A stretch of DNA of 17,252 bases from Bacteroidota bacterium. GTDB taxonomy: Bacteria; Bacteroidota; Bacteroidia; Chitinophagales; BACL12. Below the pieces are notes generated by a model that made no database searches, was not told the origin of the DNA, and worked only from the letters and a program-made list of their open reading frames with translations. Position numbers and translations under genes: made by a program. Shown here piece by piece: positions 7,664 through 17,252 of this stretch. The stretch is taken from assembly GCA_016718035.1 (NCBI GenBank), contig JADKEK010000008.1, forward strand, positions 1 to 17,252, written 5' to 3'. How positions within the stretch are numbered: the stretch's first letter is position 1; the number at the start of each line of letters is the position of its first letter.

Positions 7664-10600
7664 ATGCACAGTTGGGTTTCAAATATGGGTTGATATTTAT
7701 TATTTGCTTGATGGCTTATAAACCGCTAAAGTGCCCAACAATTTCCTGATTTCCACTTCGAAAATATTAGCACTGCAGATGGTTTGAGTGATAATACCAT
7801 TACCTGTTTGTTTCAAGATAATAAGGGATTTTTATGGATAGGCACAGGAAATGGATTAAACCGATATGACGGTAATATTGTAACTACTTATTTTTATGAG
7901 GAAGGGAATGCGAATTCCTTGGGTGGAAATTTTATTTCAGGGATTATTCAGGATGATGCCGGTGTGTTTTGGATTGGCACACGCGATGGTGGTATCACGC
8001 GATTGGATTTGAGTGCGCCATTAGCTAAACAATTTAAACGGTTCAGTAATATTCCGGGGACTCCACTACCATGTTTTCGAACCGCATTACCACTTTAGCC
8101 GAACTTAATTCGGATTATATTGTATTTAGTGCAGAAGGTATTTCTGCTGGTTTTATTAATAGAAAAACTTTTGAAATTACCTACCATGAAAGTAAAAACA
8201 CTGCTGTCGCATTATTAGATACTAAAATTACTTCGCCTCAACCTGATGGCAACGTTTGGCTGCAACTGATAAAACGTGAAAGGAACACAGTTTATTTATC
8301 AGGGTTGATAGGTGGAACAGTTTATGCTTTCGATAATACTAACCCCATTGTTCCAAAAAACAGTACAGATGGCACTGCTTCCAGTATTCAGAATTTTGAT
8401 ATTGATGGCGATACAATATGGGTAGGAGCATGGGTACATGGTTTATTTATTCAGGAAAATCCTTTGGGCAAGGCCATTGATAAATCGCTTGCACTTAAAA
8501 AGGTGGTGCCGATTGAAGCAGAAGTGTTATCGGTATTGTCGTGGGATAAAAATTTTGTGCTGGCCGGTTCAAAAGGTAATGGATTATACCTTGTAAATAA
8601 AAAGACTTTTGAATATAAAGTATTCCAACACGATAGGGCAGACGCTTTTAGTTTGGCCGGAAATAAAATAAATTGTTTATTAAAAAGACAGCAATGGCAT
8701 ATTATGGGTGGAACTTCAGCCGGATTAAGTAAATATAATACTATTCAATGGCAATTGAATGCTACGTTAATTAAGGATGATTTCACTAAAGAAATAACCC
8801 ATTTTTCGATTTTGAATTTAAAGACCACACGTTTGGGTTAAACACAGGAATGGGCTTGTTTAGATATTTTCCTGAAAGTCAGACATTCACACAACACCAT
8901 TTATGTATAACGGTGCTGAAATAAATCCAACTGCAATTGTTGCAATTTCAGATGAAAAACATTATTTAACTACTGAAACAAACACCTTTTTTATCGATTT
9001 AAAAACCTTACACATAGCGGAAATATTTCCTGAAACTCTTTGCAATCCTGTGCTTGAGACATGCTATAGGACCAAAGATGTTTTGTTTGGGAATTACCAA
9101 ATTTATGATGTATTGTTTGATACTTTTGATAACCACACATTTGCACTTTTTACTACAATTGGTTCAGGTGTAGGTATATATGATGCCACAGATGATACTT
9201 ATTATAACCTGTTCCAATACTCCAACAAACCGAATAGTATATCCAATAACTTTGTCCGAAATATTTATCGCGATTCTAAAGGTAATATTTGGGTGTCAAC
9301 TTCGGAGGGATTAAATAAATGGAATAAATCGTTTCCCATTAAAAATGATTTCACCATATATAAACACAGTATAACTGATTCTAATTCAATTTCGCATAAT
9401 AATATTTCCGCAGTTTGGGAAGCACCGGATGGGATTTTATGGATTGCTACATCCAATGGGTTAAATGCATTCGACGGAAAAAAATTTACTCGTTATTATA
9501 ATACGGTAAATGGTTTGCAGCAAATGTTTGGATTGTATCCGGATAATAAGGGGAACCTTTGGTTGCCTATAAAAGGCGGCTTTTTAGTGTTTAATTTACA
9601 AAATAGAAATTTCCGTTTCGTTCCACTTATTTATTCAGGCTGGTCGCTGCGTTCGCCGGCAAAATTATTAAAAAGTAAATCAGGAACATGGATGTATGGC
9701 GCGGGTAATTATTTAATTTCTTTTAACCCCGACCAATATATTTTTGAAACCGGGTTTCCGGAATTGTATATTACTGATTTGTTGGTTTCAGATGAGTTAA
9801 TCGATAAAAGTAATTTTTACACCGACTTGGTGTTTAAGCATGATGAAAACTTTGTTACCATTAATTTTTCCAGTCTGCAGCTCTCCCAACCAAACACCGT
9901 AAAATACCGCTACCAATTATCCGGTTTAACAGAAAACTGGACAGATTTAGGAAAAAACAATGTCATTCGGTTTACCAGTCTGCCCCCGGGAAAATATACC
10001 TTGTATATCCAGGTTACTAATCCGCAAGGCGACTGGAGCAGCAGTAGTAATATGTTATCATTTGAAATTTTAAAACCCTATTGGCAAACATGGTGGTTTT
10101 ATTTATTATGCATTTTATCACTTATTGGCATTACGTTTTTAATTATTCGTTATCGCGAGCAGCAATTAAAAAACGTGTTAAGTATGCGTAACAAAATTGC
10201 AAACGATTTACATGACGATGTGGGTAGTGCTTTAAGTACAATTAATTTATACAGTGAGGTTGCAAAAATAAGTCAGGAGCTAATAAAGACCTTGAACCCA
10301 TTTGGATAAAATAACGGGCATCAGCACAGAAATGCAGGATAATATGACGCATATTGTTTGGAGCTTACAGCCAAGGAACGACAATTTCGACCAGATGCTT
10401 TTACGTATAAAATCGTATGCGCTGGAAAATTTGTCCGTGAAAAACATTGAAATATATTTTGATATCGATGAAAAATTAAGTTAGTATAAAAATAGCAGCC
10501 AATAAGCGTAAGGAATTGTTTTAATTTACAAGGAAGTATTAAATAACATTCAGAAATACGCAAACGCAACACAGGTTCATATTCAATTTAAACGATTGGG

Positions 10601-10774
10601 CGGTGATTTGCGTATGGAAATTCGGGATAATGGTATTGGTTTTGATATAAAAGCACTAAATGATGGTAACGGGATGTTTACCATGCGTGAACGTGCTGCG
10701 GCATTAAATGGAAACTTTGATATGGATTCGGAACCGCAAAAGGGACTACCGTTGTGCTTACCTTTAAATATTGA
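7664..10774 (+). CDS. Two-component sensor histidine kinase with periplasmic propeller
   Basis: Membrane kinase of about 1000 residues that senses a periplasmic signal and phosphorylates a response regulator. The N-terminus, in one frame, is YGLIFIICLMAYKPL joined after an indel (~7727) to SAQQFPDFHFENISTADGLS: a signal peptide and mature start. The start codon is uncertain (ATG 7664 needs another indel; TTG 7672 is in frame). Reg_prop propeller repeats (PF07494) follow: LFQDNKGFLWIGTGNGLNRY, IIQDDAGVFWIGTRDGGIT, IYRDSKGNIWVSTSEGLNKW, VWEAPDGILWIATSNGLNAF and YPDNKGNLWLPIKGG among others. Next come a Y_Y_Y domain (YRYQLSGLTENWTDLG ... LPPGKYTLYIQVTN), one membrane helix (WWFYLLCILSLIGITFLIIR), HisKA_3 with the phospho-acceptor His at 10211-10213 (NDLHDDVGSALS), and HATPase_c (N box EVLNNIQKYANA, G boxes IRDNGIGFD and GNGMFTMRERAAALNG). 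It ends LTFKY, TGA 10772-10774. Breaks lie near 7727, 8060, 8805, 8895, 10285, 10483, 10500-10530 and 10745. It is in operon order with the response regulator 56 bases downstream. Confidence 0.92.
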
Positions 10775-10794
10775 ACCTACTAATATTAGTAGGT
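10775..10794. repeat. Perfect 20-bp palindrome directly after the kinase stop
   Basis: ACCTACTAATATTAGTAGGT is fully self-complementary and starts on the base after the restored TGA of the kinase. It has no T-run, so a standard terminator is unlikely. It lies 36 bases before the response regulator ATG and could be an operator, an RNA-processing hairpin in the operon transcript, or a chance A/T palindrome. Confidence 0.6.
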
Positions 10795-10830
10795 AGTTAG
10801 TCAACAATTGGATAATTTTGATTGGAAATT

Positions 10831-11376
10831 ATGTCGATTCTGTGTAGCCATATTTGATGATAATGCCACCAGAAGAGATGGGGTTAAATTATTATTGGAT
10901 ACTTCCGAAGGATTTTTATGTGCAGGTGCGTTTGAAAATTTTAATAATGGTATTACTGATATACGTTCTTGTAATCCTGATGTGATTATAATGGATATTG
11001 ATATGCCGGGAATTAATGGTATTGAAGCGGTTCGGATGATTAAAACCAATTACCCACAATTGCCGGTAATGATGCAGACCGTTTTTGACCATGACGACAA
11101 GGTGTTTGACAGCATTTTAGGGAAATCGCAGTAAAAGTATTGCATTTTTTCAGAAATAAGGAACAGCAAAAGGTGACAAACGATATGCTGCTTACTGAAA
11201 AAGAAAAAGAAGTATTATCTGACCTTGTTGCCGGGTTAAGTTATAAAATGATTGCGTCGAAACAAGCTATCAGCTATCATACCGTTAATTTCCATATTCG
11301 GAATATCTACAAAAAAATGCATGTAAACAGCGTTGGTGAAGCTGTTGCAAAAGCGTTAAAAGAAAAAATGATTTAA
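10831..11376 (+). CDS. LuxR/NarL-type response regulator with shortened receiver
   Basis: DNA-binding partner of the kinase upstream. The ATG at 10831 gives MSI and, after one indel, VAIFDDNATRRDGVKLLLD: the acidic pair of a receiver. The phospho-acceptor is the first Asp of MDIDMPG (codon 10994-10996), followed by GIEAVRMIKTNYPQLPVMMQ and TVFDHDDKVFDSIL. A frame change at about 11120 leads to EIAVKVLHFFRNKEQQ and the LuxR HTH: LLTEKEKEVLSDLVAGLSYK ... QAISYHTVNFHIRNIYKKMH, ending ALKEKMI at 11376. Family members normally have about 30 more residues between DSIL and EIAVKVL, comprising the conserved AGASGY-L-K strand with the switch Lys and helix 5. Here they are absent and only about 180 residues remain. 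That is either a deletion in the DNA or a sequence dropped by the assembly. Confidence 0.88.
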
Positions 11377-11425
11377 TCAGATTTTCCCATTACTATTCGC
11401 TGTTTTATAGGGAGTGCTTTGCACT

Positions 11426-11433
11426 TAATTTTG
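11426..11433 (+). promoter_or_regulatory. Candidate Bacteroidota -7 element upstream of the secreted repeat protein
   Basis: TAATTTTG matches the Bacteroidota primary-sigma -7 consensus TAnnTTTG exactly and lies 48 bases before the ATG at 11481. No clear TTTG -33 element is present about 20 bases upstream (only TGTTTT at 11401). Weak call; it would allow transcription of the secreted protein separately from the kinase/regulator pair. Confidence 0.3.
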
Positions 11434-11480
11434 AGTTTCTCAAATTTCTCATACTTGTGAACAAACCAATAAACTATTTT

Positions 11481-14400
11481 ATGAAACTCAAAAAACTACT
11501 TCCATTATTGCTGCTATTTTTTGCAAGCAATTACGTTTGGGCTGACACAGAGCCGGACAACAACAATGCAGTTACTGCAGATGCCATGACAGTTGATATT
11601 GCCAGCACCGGCACTATTAATTTAGCAAGTGACTTAATTGATTATTATGCATTTACAACAACTGCTGATGGCAAAATTACCTTGTCATTAACAGGTGATG
11701 TAACCTATCTTACAATGCGTTATACGATGCAGATGGAACTACAGTATTGAGTACTGTTTCCGATTATTCAACTGTTATTGTTACTGTTGACGGATTGGCA
11801 GCAGGTAATTATTATGCTGCTGTATTGCCTACGCAGCTTATGCAGGTAATTATTCAATTACTTCAAGTTTAATAAATGCGGAATATGCAAATGATGCTGA
11901 AGTGAATGACACCTTTCGGAAGCATTGGATATAGCTGAAACGCAGTGTAACAGGCCACATAGGATTCAGATATAATGGTAAGCACTATGACATGAACGAC
12001 TGGTATAAAGTTGTAACAACGCAGGATGGAAAAATTACGGCAACATTTGCAAATAATACCGGTGATTATAACACGATTTACATTTATGATAATGACGGCG
12101 TAACGCTTTTAGGTTCAACTGCAGATTATGGAACCGACACACTAATTGTTACCGGCAAAGCTGCAGGAACATATTATATTCGTTTAAATTATTATTCTAC
12201 TAATTATTTTAATGGTTATACAATAACGAATACCGTTACACCAACAATTTTCGCTAATGATGCAGAACCGAATGATACTTATGCATCTGCTACAGTTACA
12301 ATTCCTGAAAATGGCAGTGTAAACGGACATATTGGTCATCGTTATAATGGTGGTTCTTATGATACAGACGACTGGTATATTTTAAATATGAGTCAGGATG
12401 GTCGGTTACAACTTAACCTGCACAGGGCGCCGGCATATACACGGTATTTATTTATATGATAATGATGGCACAACTTTACTTGCCAATAATTTTGAATATG
12501 CAACTGTAAGTACTATTAGATATAATTTATCTGCAGGAACTTATTATGCTAAAGTTGATAATTATTCTGCTACTTATTATTCAGGTTATTCTTTACAATT
12601 CGTTGCAACTCCAACAGCATATGCATCAGATGCAGAGCCAAACGAAGATTATACAGAAGCTTCTGTAACTATTCCCGTTGGTGGAACAGTAAATGGACAT
12701 ATTGGATTTTATAGAAATGGCGGTATTCATGATACCGACGACTGGTATAAATTACAACCACTGAAGATGGAATTATCAGTTTAACATTAAATCAGGGAAC
12801 CGGAATGTATCATGGCATTTATTTGTATGATGCTGATGGAACTACATTACTGGATAATACATTTAATTATACTACTACTACCGTAGCTGTAACAAATCTT
12901 GCAGCGGGTGATTATTATGCGAAGATTGATAATTACAACGCTACCTATTATTCATCTTATTCATTGACACTCAATTTAACCCCCTTCTGTTTACGGCAAC
13001 GACCCTGAACCAAACGGAACTTTGGGGAAGCAACACCTATGTTAACCAATTCAACTGTTGATGGACATATTGGTTATCAGAAAATAATGTGCTGTTATGA
13101 CGAAAATGATTATTATAAAATTGATATTTCTGAACCAGGTGATTTAACATTAACCATTGAAAAAGGACCATCACAATATAATACAATTTATATTTTAAAT
13201 AGTGTAGGAACAACCCTTAGAAGTGCAATCAAATTATGGCAATTTTTCAATTTCTGAATTGAATTTAGCTGCCGGAACTTATTATGCGCGTAAATTATTA
13301 TACTTCAACGCATTTTGGAGGATATACATTAACTAATAATTACTGCCCTGATCAAATTACCATTGTTGCTGAAGGTGAAACCACTTTTTGTGATGGTGGA
13401 TCAATTGTTTTAAAATGCACCTGATCATCATTTAAATTATTTATGGAGTGATGGTTCTGTAACAGAAACCAATACGGTTACCTTATCAGGAGATAGTTAT
13501 TTAACTATCGATAATGGTGCAGGATGTGTGCGCATTTCAAATACAATTACCACGGGATCTACTCCATTACCAGTTGCTGTTATTGAAGCAGATGGTCCAA
13601 CCGAATTTTGTTTAGGTGGTGATGTAACACTAAATGTGCCTGTTGTAGCTGATACCTATTTATGGAGCAATGGTGCTACCACTTCAACTATAACTGTAAA
13701 TGAAACCGGCGATTATAGTGTGCTATTAACTAAAAATGGTTGCTCTGCTATCTCTGATCCAATACACATCACAGTAAATGCAAACCCTGTTGCAACAATT
13801 ACTCCTGATGGAGCAACCACATTTTGTGAAGGTGGAAGTGTAACATTAAGTGCAAGCACCGCAGCAAGCTACTTATGGAGCAATGGAGTTACAACCGAAT
13901 CTGTTGATGTTGCTGCTAGCGAAGATTTTACTGTTACAATAACCGATGATAACGGCTGTTCAAATACCTCTGCAATTACAAGCGTAATGGTGAATGAAAA
14001 TCCAACTGCTGGAATTTCTGCTGATGGCCCGACAACTTTGAAGCTTGCGGCTCTGTTTCAATTGCTGCTGATGGACCTGTTGAATTTTGTGAAGGGGGCT
14101 CTGTTACCTTAACTTCAACAGAAGCTGATGGTAATAATTGGAGCACTGGTGAAACAACACAAAGTATTATAGTTACTGAAAGTGGTGATTATTATTGCAC
14201 CAATGGTGTAAATACTTCAAATACCATATCTGTTACTGTAAATGCAAATCCAATTGCTACCATTTCTGCAGACGGTGCAACTGAATTTTGTGAAGGTGGC
14301 AGTGTAAATTTAACTTCAAGCACAGCAAATAGTTACGATTGGAATACAGGTGCAACAACTGCATCAATATTGGTAAATACAAGTGGTGATTATGCAGTAA

Positions 14401-15629
14401 CTATTACAGATGCAAATGGTTGTTCAGCAACTTCTGCTACCACAACTGTAACTGTTAATGCTAACCCGACAGCTACTATTTCTGCTGATGGTGCTACTAC
14501 TTTTTGTGATGGTGGAGATGTTAATTTAATGGCATCTGCAGCGTCATCGTATTTATGGAGTAATGGCTCAACAGATGGAACAATAAACGTAAGTGCTTCA
14601 GGCGATTATTCTGTAATGGTTACTGATGCGAACGGTTGTTCTGCAACATCAGAAAATGTTACAGTTAATGAAAATGCAATACCAACAACGGTAATTGTTG
14701 CTGATGGTCCTGTTGTTTTTTGTGGAACTGATGTAACGTTAAATACAGATGGTGTTTATGATTCATATATATGGAGTAATGGTGAAACAACTTCATCTAT
14801 TACTACATCAACTTCCGGAACTTACTATGTAACTGTTACCTCCGGTTTATGTGAAGGAAACTTCAAATACAATTGATGTAACTGCAGATGCCGCACCTTC
14901 AGTATCAATAACTTCAGAAGGAACATTAATTTGTTATGAAGCAAGTACCATGTTAACCGCTACCACAGATGCTGCAAACATTCAATGGCAAAGAAATGGT
15001 GTGGATATTCCAGGCGCTAATGATGCAACTTATTATGCTTCATTAAATGGAAAATATCGTGCAGTAGTTACTACAGGCGAATGTGAAGCAACCAGTTTAG
15101 ATATTAAATTGAAATATGCTGAACGTTTAGAAGTTACTCCTTCAGGAACTGTTGGCTTATGTGGTGGAGATGTAACTATGAATTGCCCTGCTGTGATGGG
15201 TGCAACTTATCAATGGTATCAAAATAATGTTGCCTTGGTGGTGCTACTGCTAATAGTTTATACAACATCTCCAAAGGTAAATTTTGTTGCCTGGCAACTA
15301 AAGACGGTTATTCAAGCGCATCAAAATTATTGGTTGTTACAGATGGTTGTCGTGAAGGCGAATTATCTCAACAGGAAATGATGAAGTTATGCCAAATCCT
15401 GCCGATAACTTTGAAATAGTATTTACCGTTGCTCAGGCAGGTAACGCAATAATTCAAATAACTACAATTACAGGAAGCGTTATCCTTAGCGAAAATGTTG
15501 AAGTAATTGAAGGTGAACAAACACGCAATTATACTACTGAAAATATGCCTTCAGGTATGTATTTTAGTAAATATGTTTGTCGACGGTGTGGTAATTGCAC
15601 ATAAAATTATTATTGAAAGTAATTGTTAA
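11481..15629 (+). CDS. Giant secreted repeat protein with T9SS sorting domain
   Basis: About 1380 residues restored over many indels. The ATG at 11481 gives a signal peptide MKLKKLLPLLLLFFASNYVW, cleaved after the following Ala; an in-frame upstream start at 11457 is less likely. Region 1 (to about 13335) has five PPC-like repeats (bacterial pre-peptidase C-terminal fold). Region 2 has about nine Ig/PKD-like repeats of ~72 residues. The C-terminus (15389-15629) reads MPNPADNFEIVFTVAQ ... ITTITGSVILSENVEV ... MPSGMYF and, in the next frame, VDGVVIAHKIIIESNC: a T9SS type A sorting domain, in which the usual YPNPA appears as MPNPA. The protein should cross the outer membrane by T9SS and be released or attached to the surface; adhesion or matrix function is inference. 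No catalytic domain was seen. Breaks include about 11725, 11830, 11925, 12415, 12765, 12990, 13225, 13290, 13420, 14035, 14865, 15235, 15380 and 15570. It starts 104 bases after the response regulator and ends 8 bases before a terminator. Confidence 0.88.
11544..13335 (+). repeat. Five tandem PPC-like repeats inside the secreted protein
   Basis: Each unit is about 115-120 residues and follows the same order: DAEPND or DTEPDN, a variable strand ending NGHIG (VTGHIG, VNGHIG, VDGHIG), then DDWY or NDYY, a strand with DG, then YDNDGTTLL or YDADGTTLL, then LAAGxYYAKVDNYSATYYSG. Approximate units: 11544-11880, 11881-12245, 12246-12610, 12611-12985 and 12986-13335. Units 3 and 4 are most alike (SYDTDDWY/IHDTDDWY; both DNYSATYY-type ends). 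Unit 1 is the most divergent and lacks the NGHIG motif. Confidence 0.8.
13336..15375 (+). repeat. Tandem Ig/PKD-like repeats inside the secreted protein
   Basis: Units of about 72 residues: ADGATTFCEGGSVTL, then SYLWSNGxTT, then SGDYSVTVTDANGC, then TVTVNANP. Boundaries are roughly 13336, 13577, 13790, 14006 (short), 14057, 14250, 14468, 14684, 14898 and 15124. The two conserved Cys (FCEGG and NGC) suggest one disulfide per unit. The last two units are more Ig-like (WQRNGVDIPGANDATYYA). The unit at 14006-14057 is cut short: ISADGPTT passes directly into ACGSVSIAADGPVEFC. Confidence 0.8.
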
Positions 15630-15636
15630 ATCACAC

Positions 15637-15664
15637 AAACCCCTGCTGAAAAGCGGGGTTTTTT
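15637..15664 (+). terminator. Intrinsic terminator after the secreted repeat protein
   Basis: AAACCCC and GCT pair with AGC and GGGGTTT around a GAAA loop, with one bulged T, followed by a T-run to 15664. It starts 8 bases after the TAA at 15627-15629. The minus-strand gene ends about 60 bases further on, so the site lies between convergent genes. Confidence 0.85.
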
Positions 15665-15723
15665 ATAAGATGAAAAATAGGTGGTAACAAAAATGCAATT
15701 GTTTACAGCCTGGTCATTTATTT

Positions 15724-17252
15724 TTATTCCAACAACTCTCTCAAATTTTATTAAAATCTTTTGTATAATAAATACCCACGCCAGTTTTTACATCGTTTTG
15801 GCGATAATGGCGCGTCGTATTCAGAGAGGCGTGAAGGCTTTGACACGAACCCTGCCATCAGAGTAATAATATATTCTACCTCAAAATCTCCTGCAAGGTT
15901 ATTGGCTGAGCTCTTGTGCGCCATTTGCAAAATCGTAATAGGTTGTTCCGATTTTTACAATGTGATATTATCGTTTATCTCCTGCTCGAGTTTGATGTCT
16001 ATTTGTTTACCTTGTTCATTGGTGTAATTGTAAGAAATCCACTCTGAATATTATCATACCCAATATCAATCTCCGTATTTTTTAAGAAATTATTTAATAC
16101 ATTTTGGAAATACGTAGTAAGCTGACTTGAAACGAAATCGTTAATGGTATTACTGGTTGTTGTTCCAACAGCATTAAATGTGGTTAAATCCTGAGGTAAA
16201 AACTATTGGTAATTAATAATCCGAATACTTGTTTGTTTAATTCGTTTTTATCTGCACGCACTTGTTGTAAACGACGTTGAAAAATCTGAATTGTTGGTAG
16301 CTGTGCCTCTGACCATCAGGAACTTCCAGGTCGAAATCAACTTGAGGATTCTAAAATACCGGTGATATTGATTAACATATCTCACATCGGTTTTTTCTTT
16401 CGTGTTCGTCGACGTTAAAGAACTTACACTGGATATCTTTAGCCACATATTCTTTGCAGTTAAATCTAATTTCGCATTGTAGGGTGAACCACTAAATTCT
16501 ATGGTGCTGCCCTTTCGGCAATAACTTTAAATGGCCTTTTGGAAACAATCCCTGGAAAGAGAAGTCGTATAAACCTTCTGTAATTCGGTAAGTTCCTGTC
16601 ATATCTACTTACCTAGTGAATTCGCTTTTAATATTTAATGCACCAAACTTTACCGGTTAAATATTCCAATCTCTTCACTGTTGATTAGTAATTTAATCAG
16701 CATCTGGGGTTGCATTAAGAGTTTCAAATCAATATCTACAATGGCTAAACTTAATTCATCTGGGGCTGTAGTTATTTTAGTAGTATCGGTTTTATTTACA
16801 AAACGTATAAAAATCGTGGCGTTTTATTGCCTGAACCATAAGTTGGTAGATTAACAATAGTGCCTGAATGCGGTGCTGTTACAAATCAGGCAATATTTAA
16901 TGCATCAAGTTTGCCTGTGATGTTTGCATCAATCCTCTTTACCAATGGCATATCCGAATAAATCAGATTTTGTTTTGCATCTGTCTCCATTAAGATAAGG
17001 TTCTCACTTTTTAAACTTAACTCACGGAAATTCCATGCATCAAAGTTGGAATAAGTGATTTCACCTTTTAATTTACCTTGATTGTTCAGTTTGTCTGTAA
17101 CTGTTGTTTCAGGTATCAGAATTTTGTTGCGACCAATATTAATATCAATTTGGTCGAAAAACAATGGGGCAATTTTCAAATAGTCAATAGTCAGACCACC
17201 TTTTTACTGCCAAATTCCCCTCCATAATTGGTCTGCCAGCCGGGCCATTTAC
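15724..17252 (-). CDS. tamB: TamB/DUF490 translocation-assembly protein, C-terminal part (partial)
   Basis: Envelope protein anchored in the inner membrane that spans the periplasm with a beta-groove and works with an Omp85 partner in outer-membrane protein or lipid transport. The window holds only the C-terminal ~500 residues; the N-terminus lies beyond the right edge. Reading minus-strand: APLFFDQIDINIGRNKILIP, TDKLNNQGKLKGEITYSNF, then MPLVKRIDANITGKLDALNI, the usual LxxTPxSxV-like strand region, TGTYRITEGLYDFSFQG-type strands, DFDLEVPDGQRHS, RRLQQVRADKNELNKQVFGL, FVSSQLTTYFQNVLNNFLKN, TEIDIGYDN, NEQGKQIDIKLEQEINDNI, NNLAGDFEVEY, SEYDAPLSP and TGVGIYYTKDFNK. RADKNELNKQVFGLL, the VSSQL segment and the terminal DFEVEY..TGVGIYYTKDF are hallmark features of Bacteroidota TamB C-termini. 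Frame changes occur roughly every 60-150 bases, making this the most damaged gene here. The stop is probably the TAA at 15724-15726. Confidence 0.85.

Noticed and set aside
15681..16027. Plus-strand open frames after the T9SS gene
   Set aside because: They are antisense to the well-supported TamB C-terminus on the minus strand and show no conserved motif.
1..17252. tRNA, rRNA, SRP RNA, riboswitch, integrase or transposase
   Set aside because: Both strands were scanned by eye for conserved tRNA arms, rRNA motifs and recombinase or transposase motifs; none seen. A small structured RNA could still be missed without a covariance-model search.

Overview
The window is AT-rich chromosomal DNA from a member of the Bacteroidota, probably near Chitinophagales, Sphingobacteriales or Saprospiria. 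The evidence is a long Bacteroidota-type GAPDH with an N-terminal extension, a periplasmic propeller sensor kinase, a secreted protein with a type IX secretion (T9SS) C-terminal sorting domain, a Bacteroidota TamB-like protein, and signal peptides ending in AQ. Nearly every gene is cut by single-base insertions or deletions, including the housekeeping genes gap and ffh. In each case the neighbouring frame continues the same protein. I therefore read these breaks as uncorrected long-read consensus errors, not gene decay, and annotate whole genes across them.

Layout from left to right. Positions 1-1044 hold the end of an unidentified gene, a broken conserved hypothetical gene and a doubtful small minus-strand lipoprotein. 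Positions 1045-2492 are gap (GAPDH). A repeat-rich intergenic block (2493-2861) with a long inverted repeat, a perfect hairpin and direct repeats separates it from ffh (2862-4197), which ends in a good intrinsic terminator. A palindrome-rich spacer follows, then a secreted WG-repeat protein (4710-6010). On the minus strand, 6276-7383 encodes an unrecognised protein with a glycine-rich hydrophobic double segment.

Positions 7664-11376 form a two-component pair. The first gene is a histidine kinase of about 1000 residues with a two-component-regulator propeller, a Y_Y_Y domain, one membrane segment and a HisKA_3/HATPase core. The second is a LuxR-type response regulator whose receiver domain appears to lack about 30 residues. 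Just downstream lies a very large cell-surface or secreted protein (11481-15629) built of about five PPC-like repeats, about nine Ig/PKD-like repeats and a T9SS sorting domain, closed by a terminator. It converges with a minus-strand TamB/DUF490 gene that runs off the right edge.

Functionally the window joins core metabolism (gap) and protein targeting (ffh) to a set of envelope functions: sensing, secreted repeat proteins and outer-membrane biogenesis. No tRNA, rRNA, CRISPR array, transposase or phage gene was recognised.
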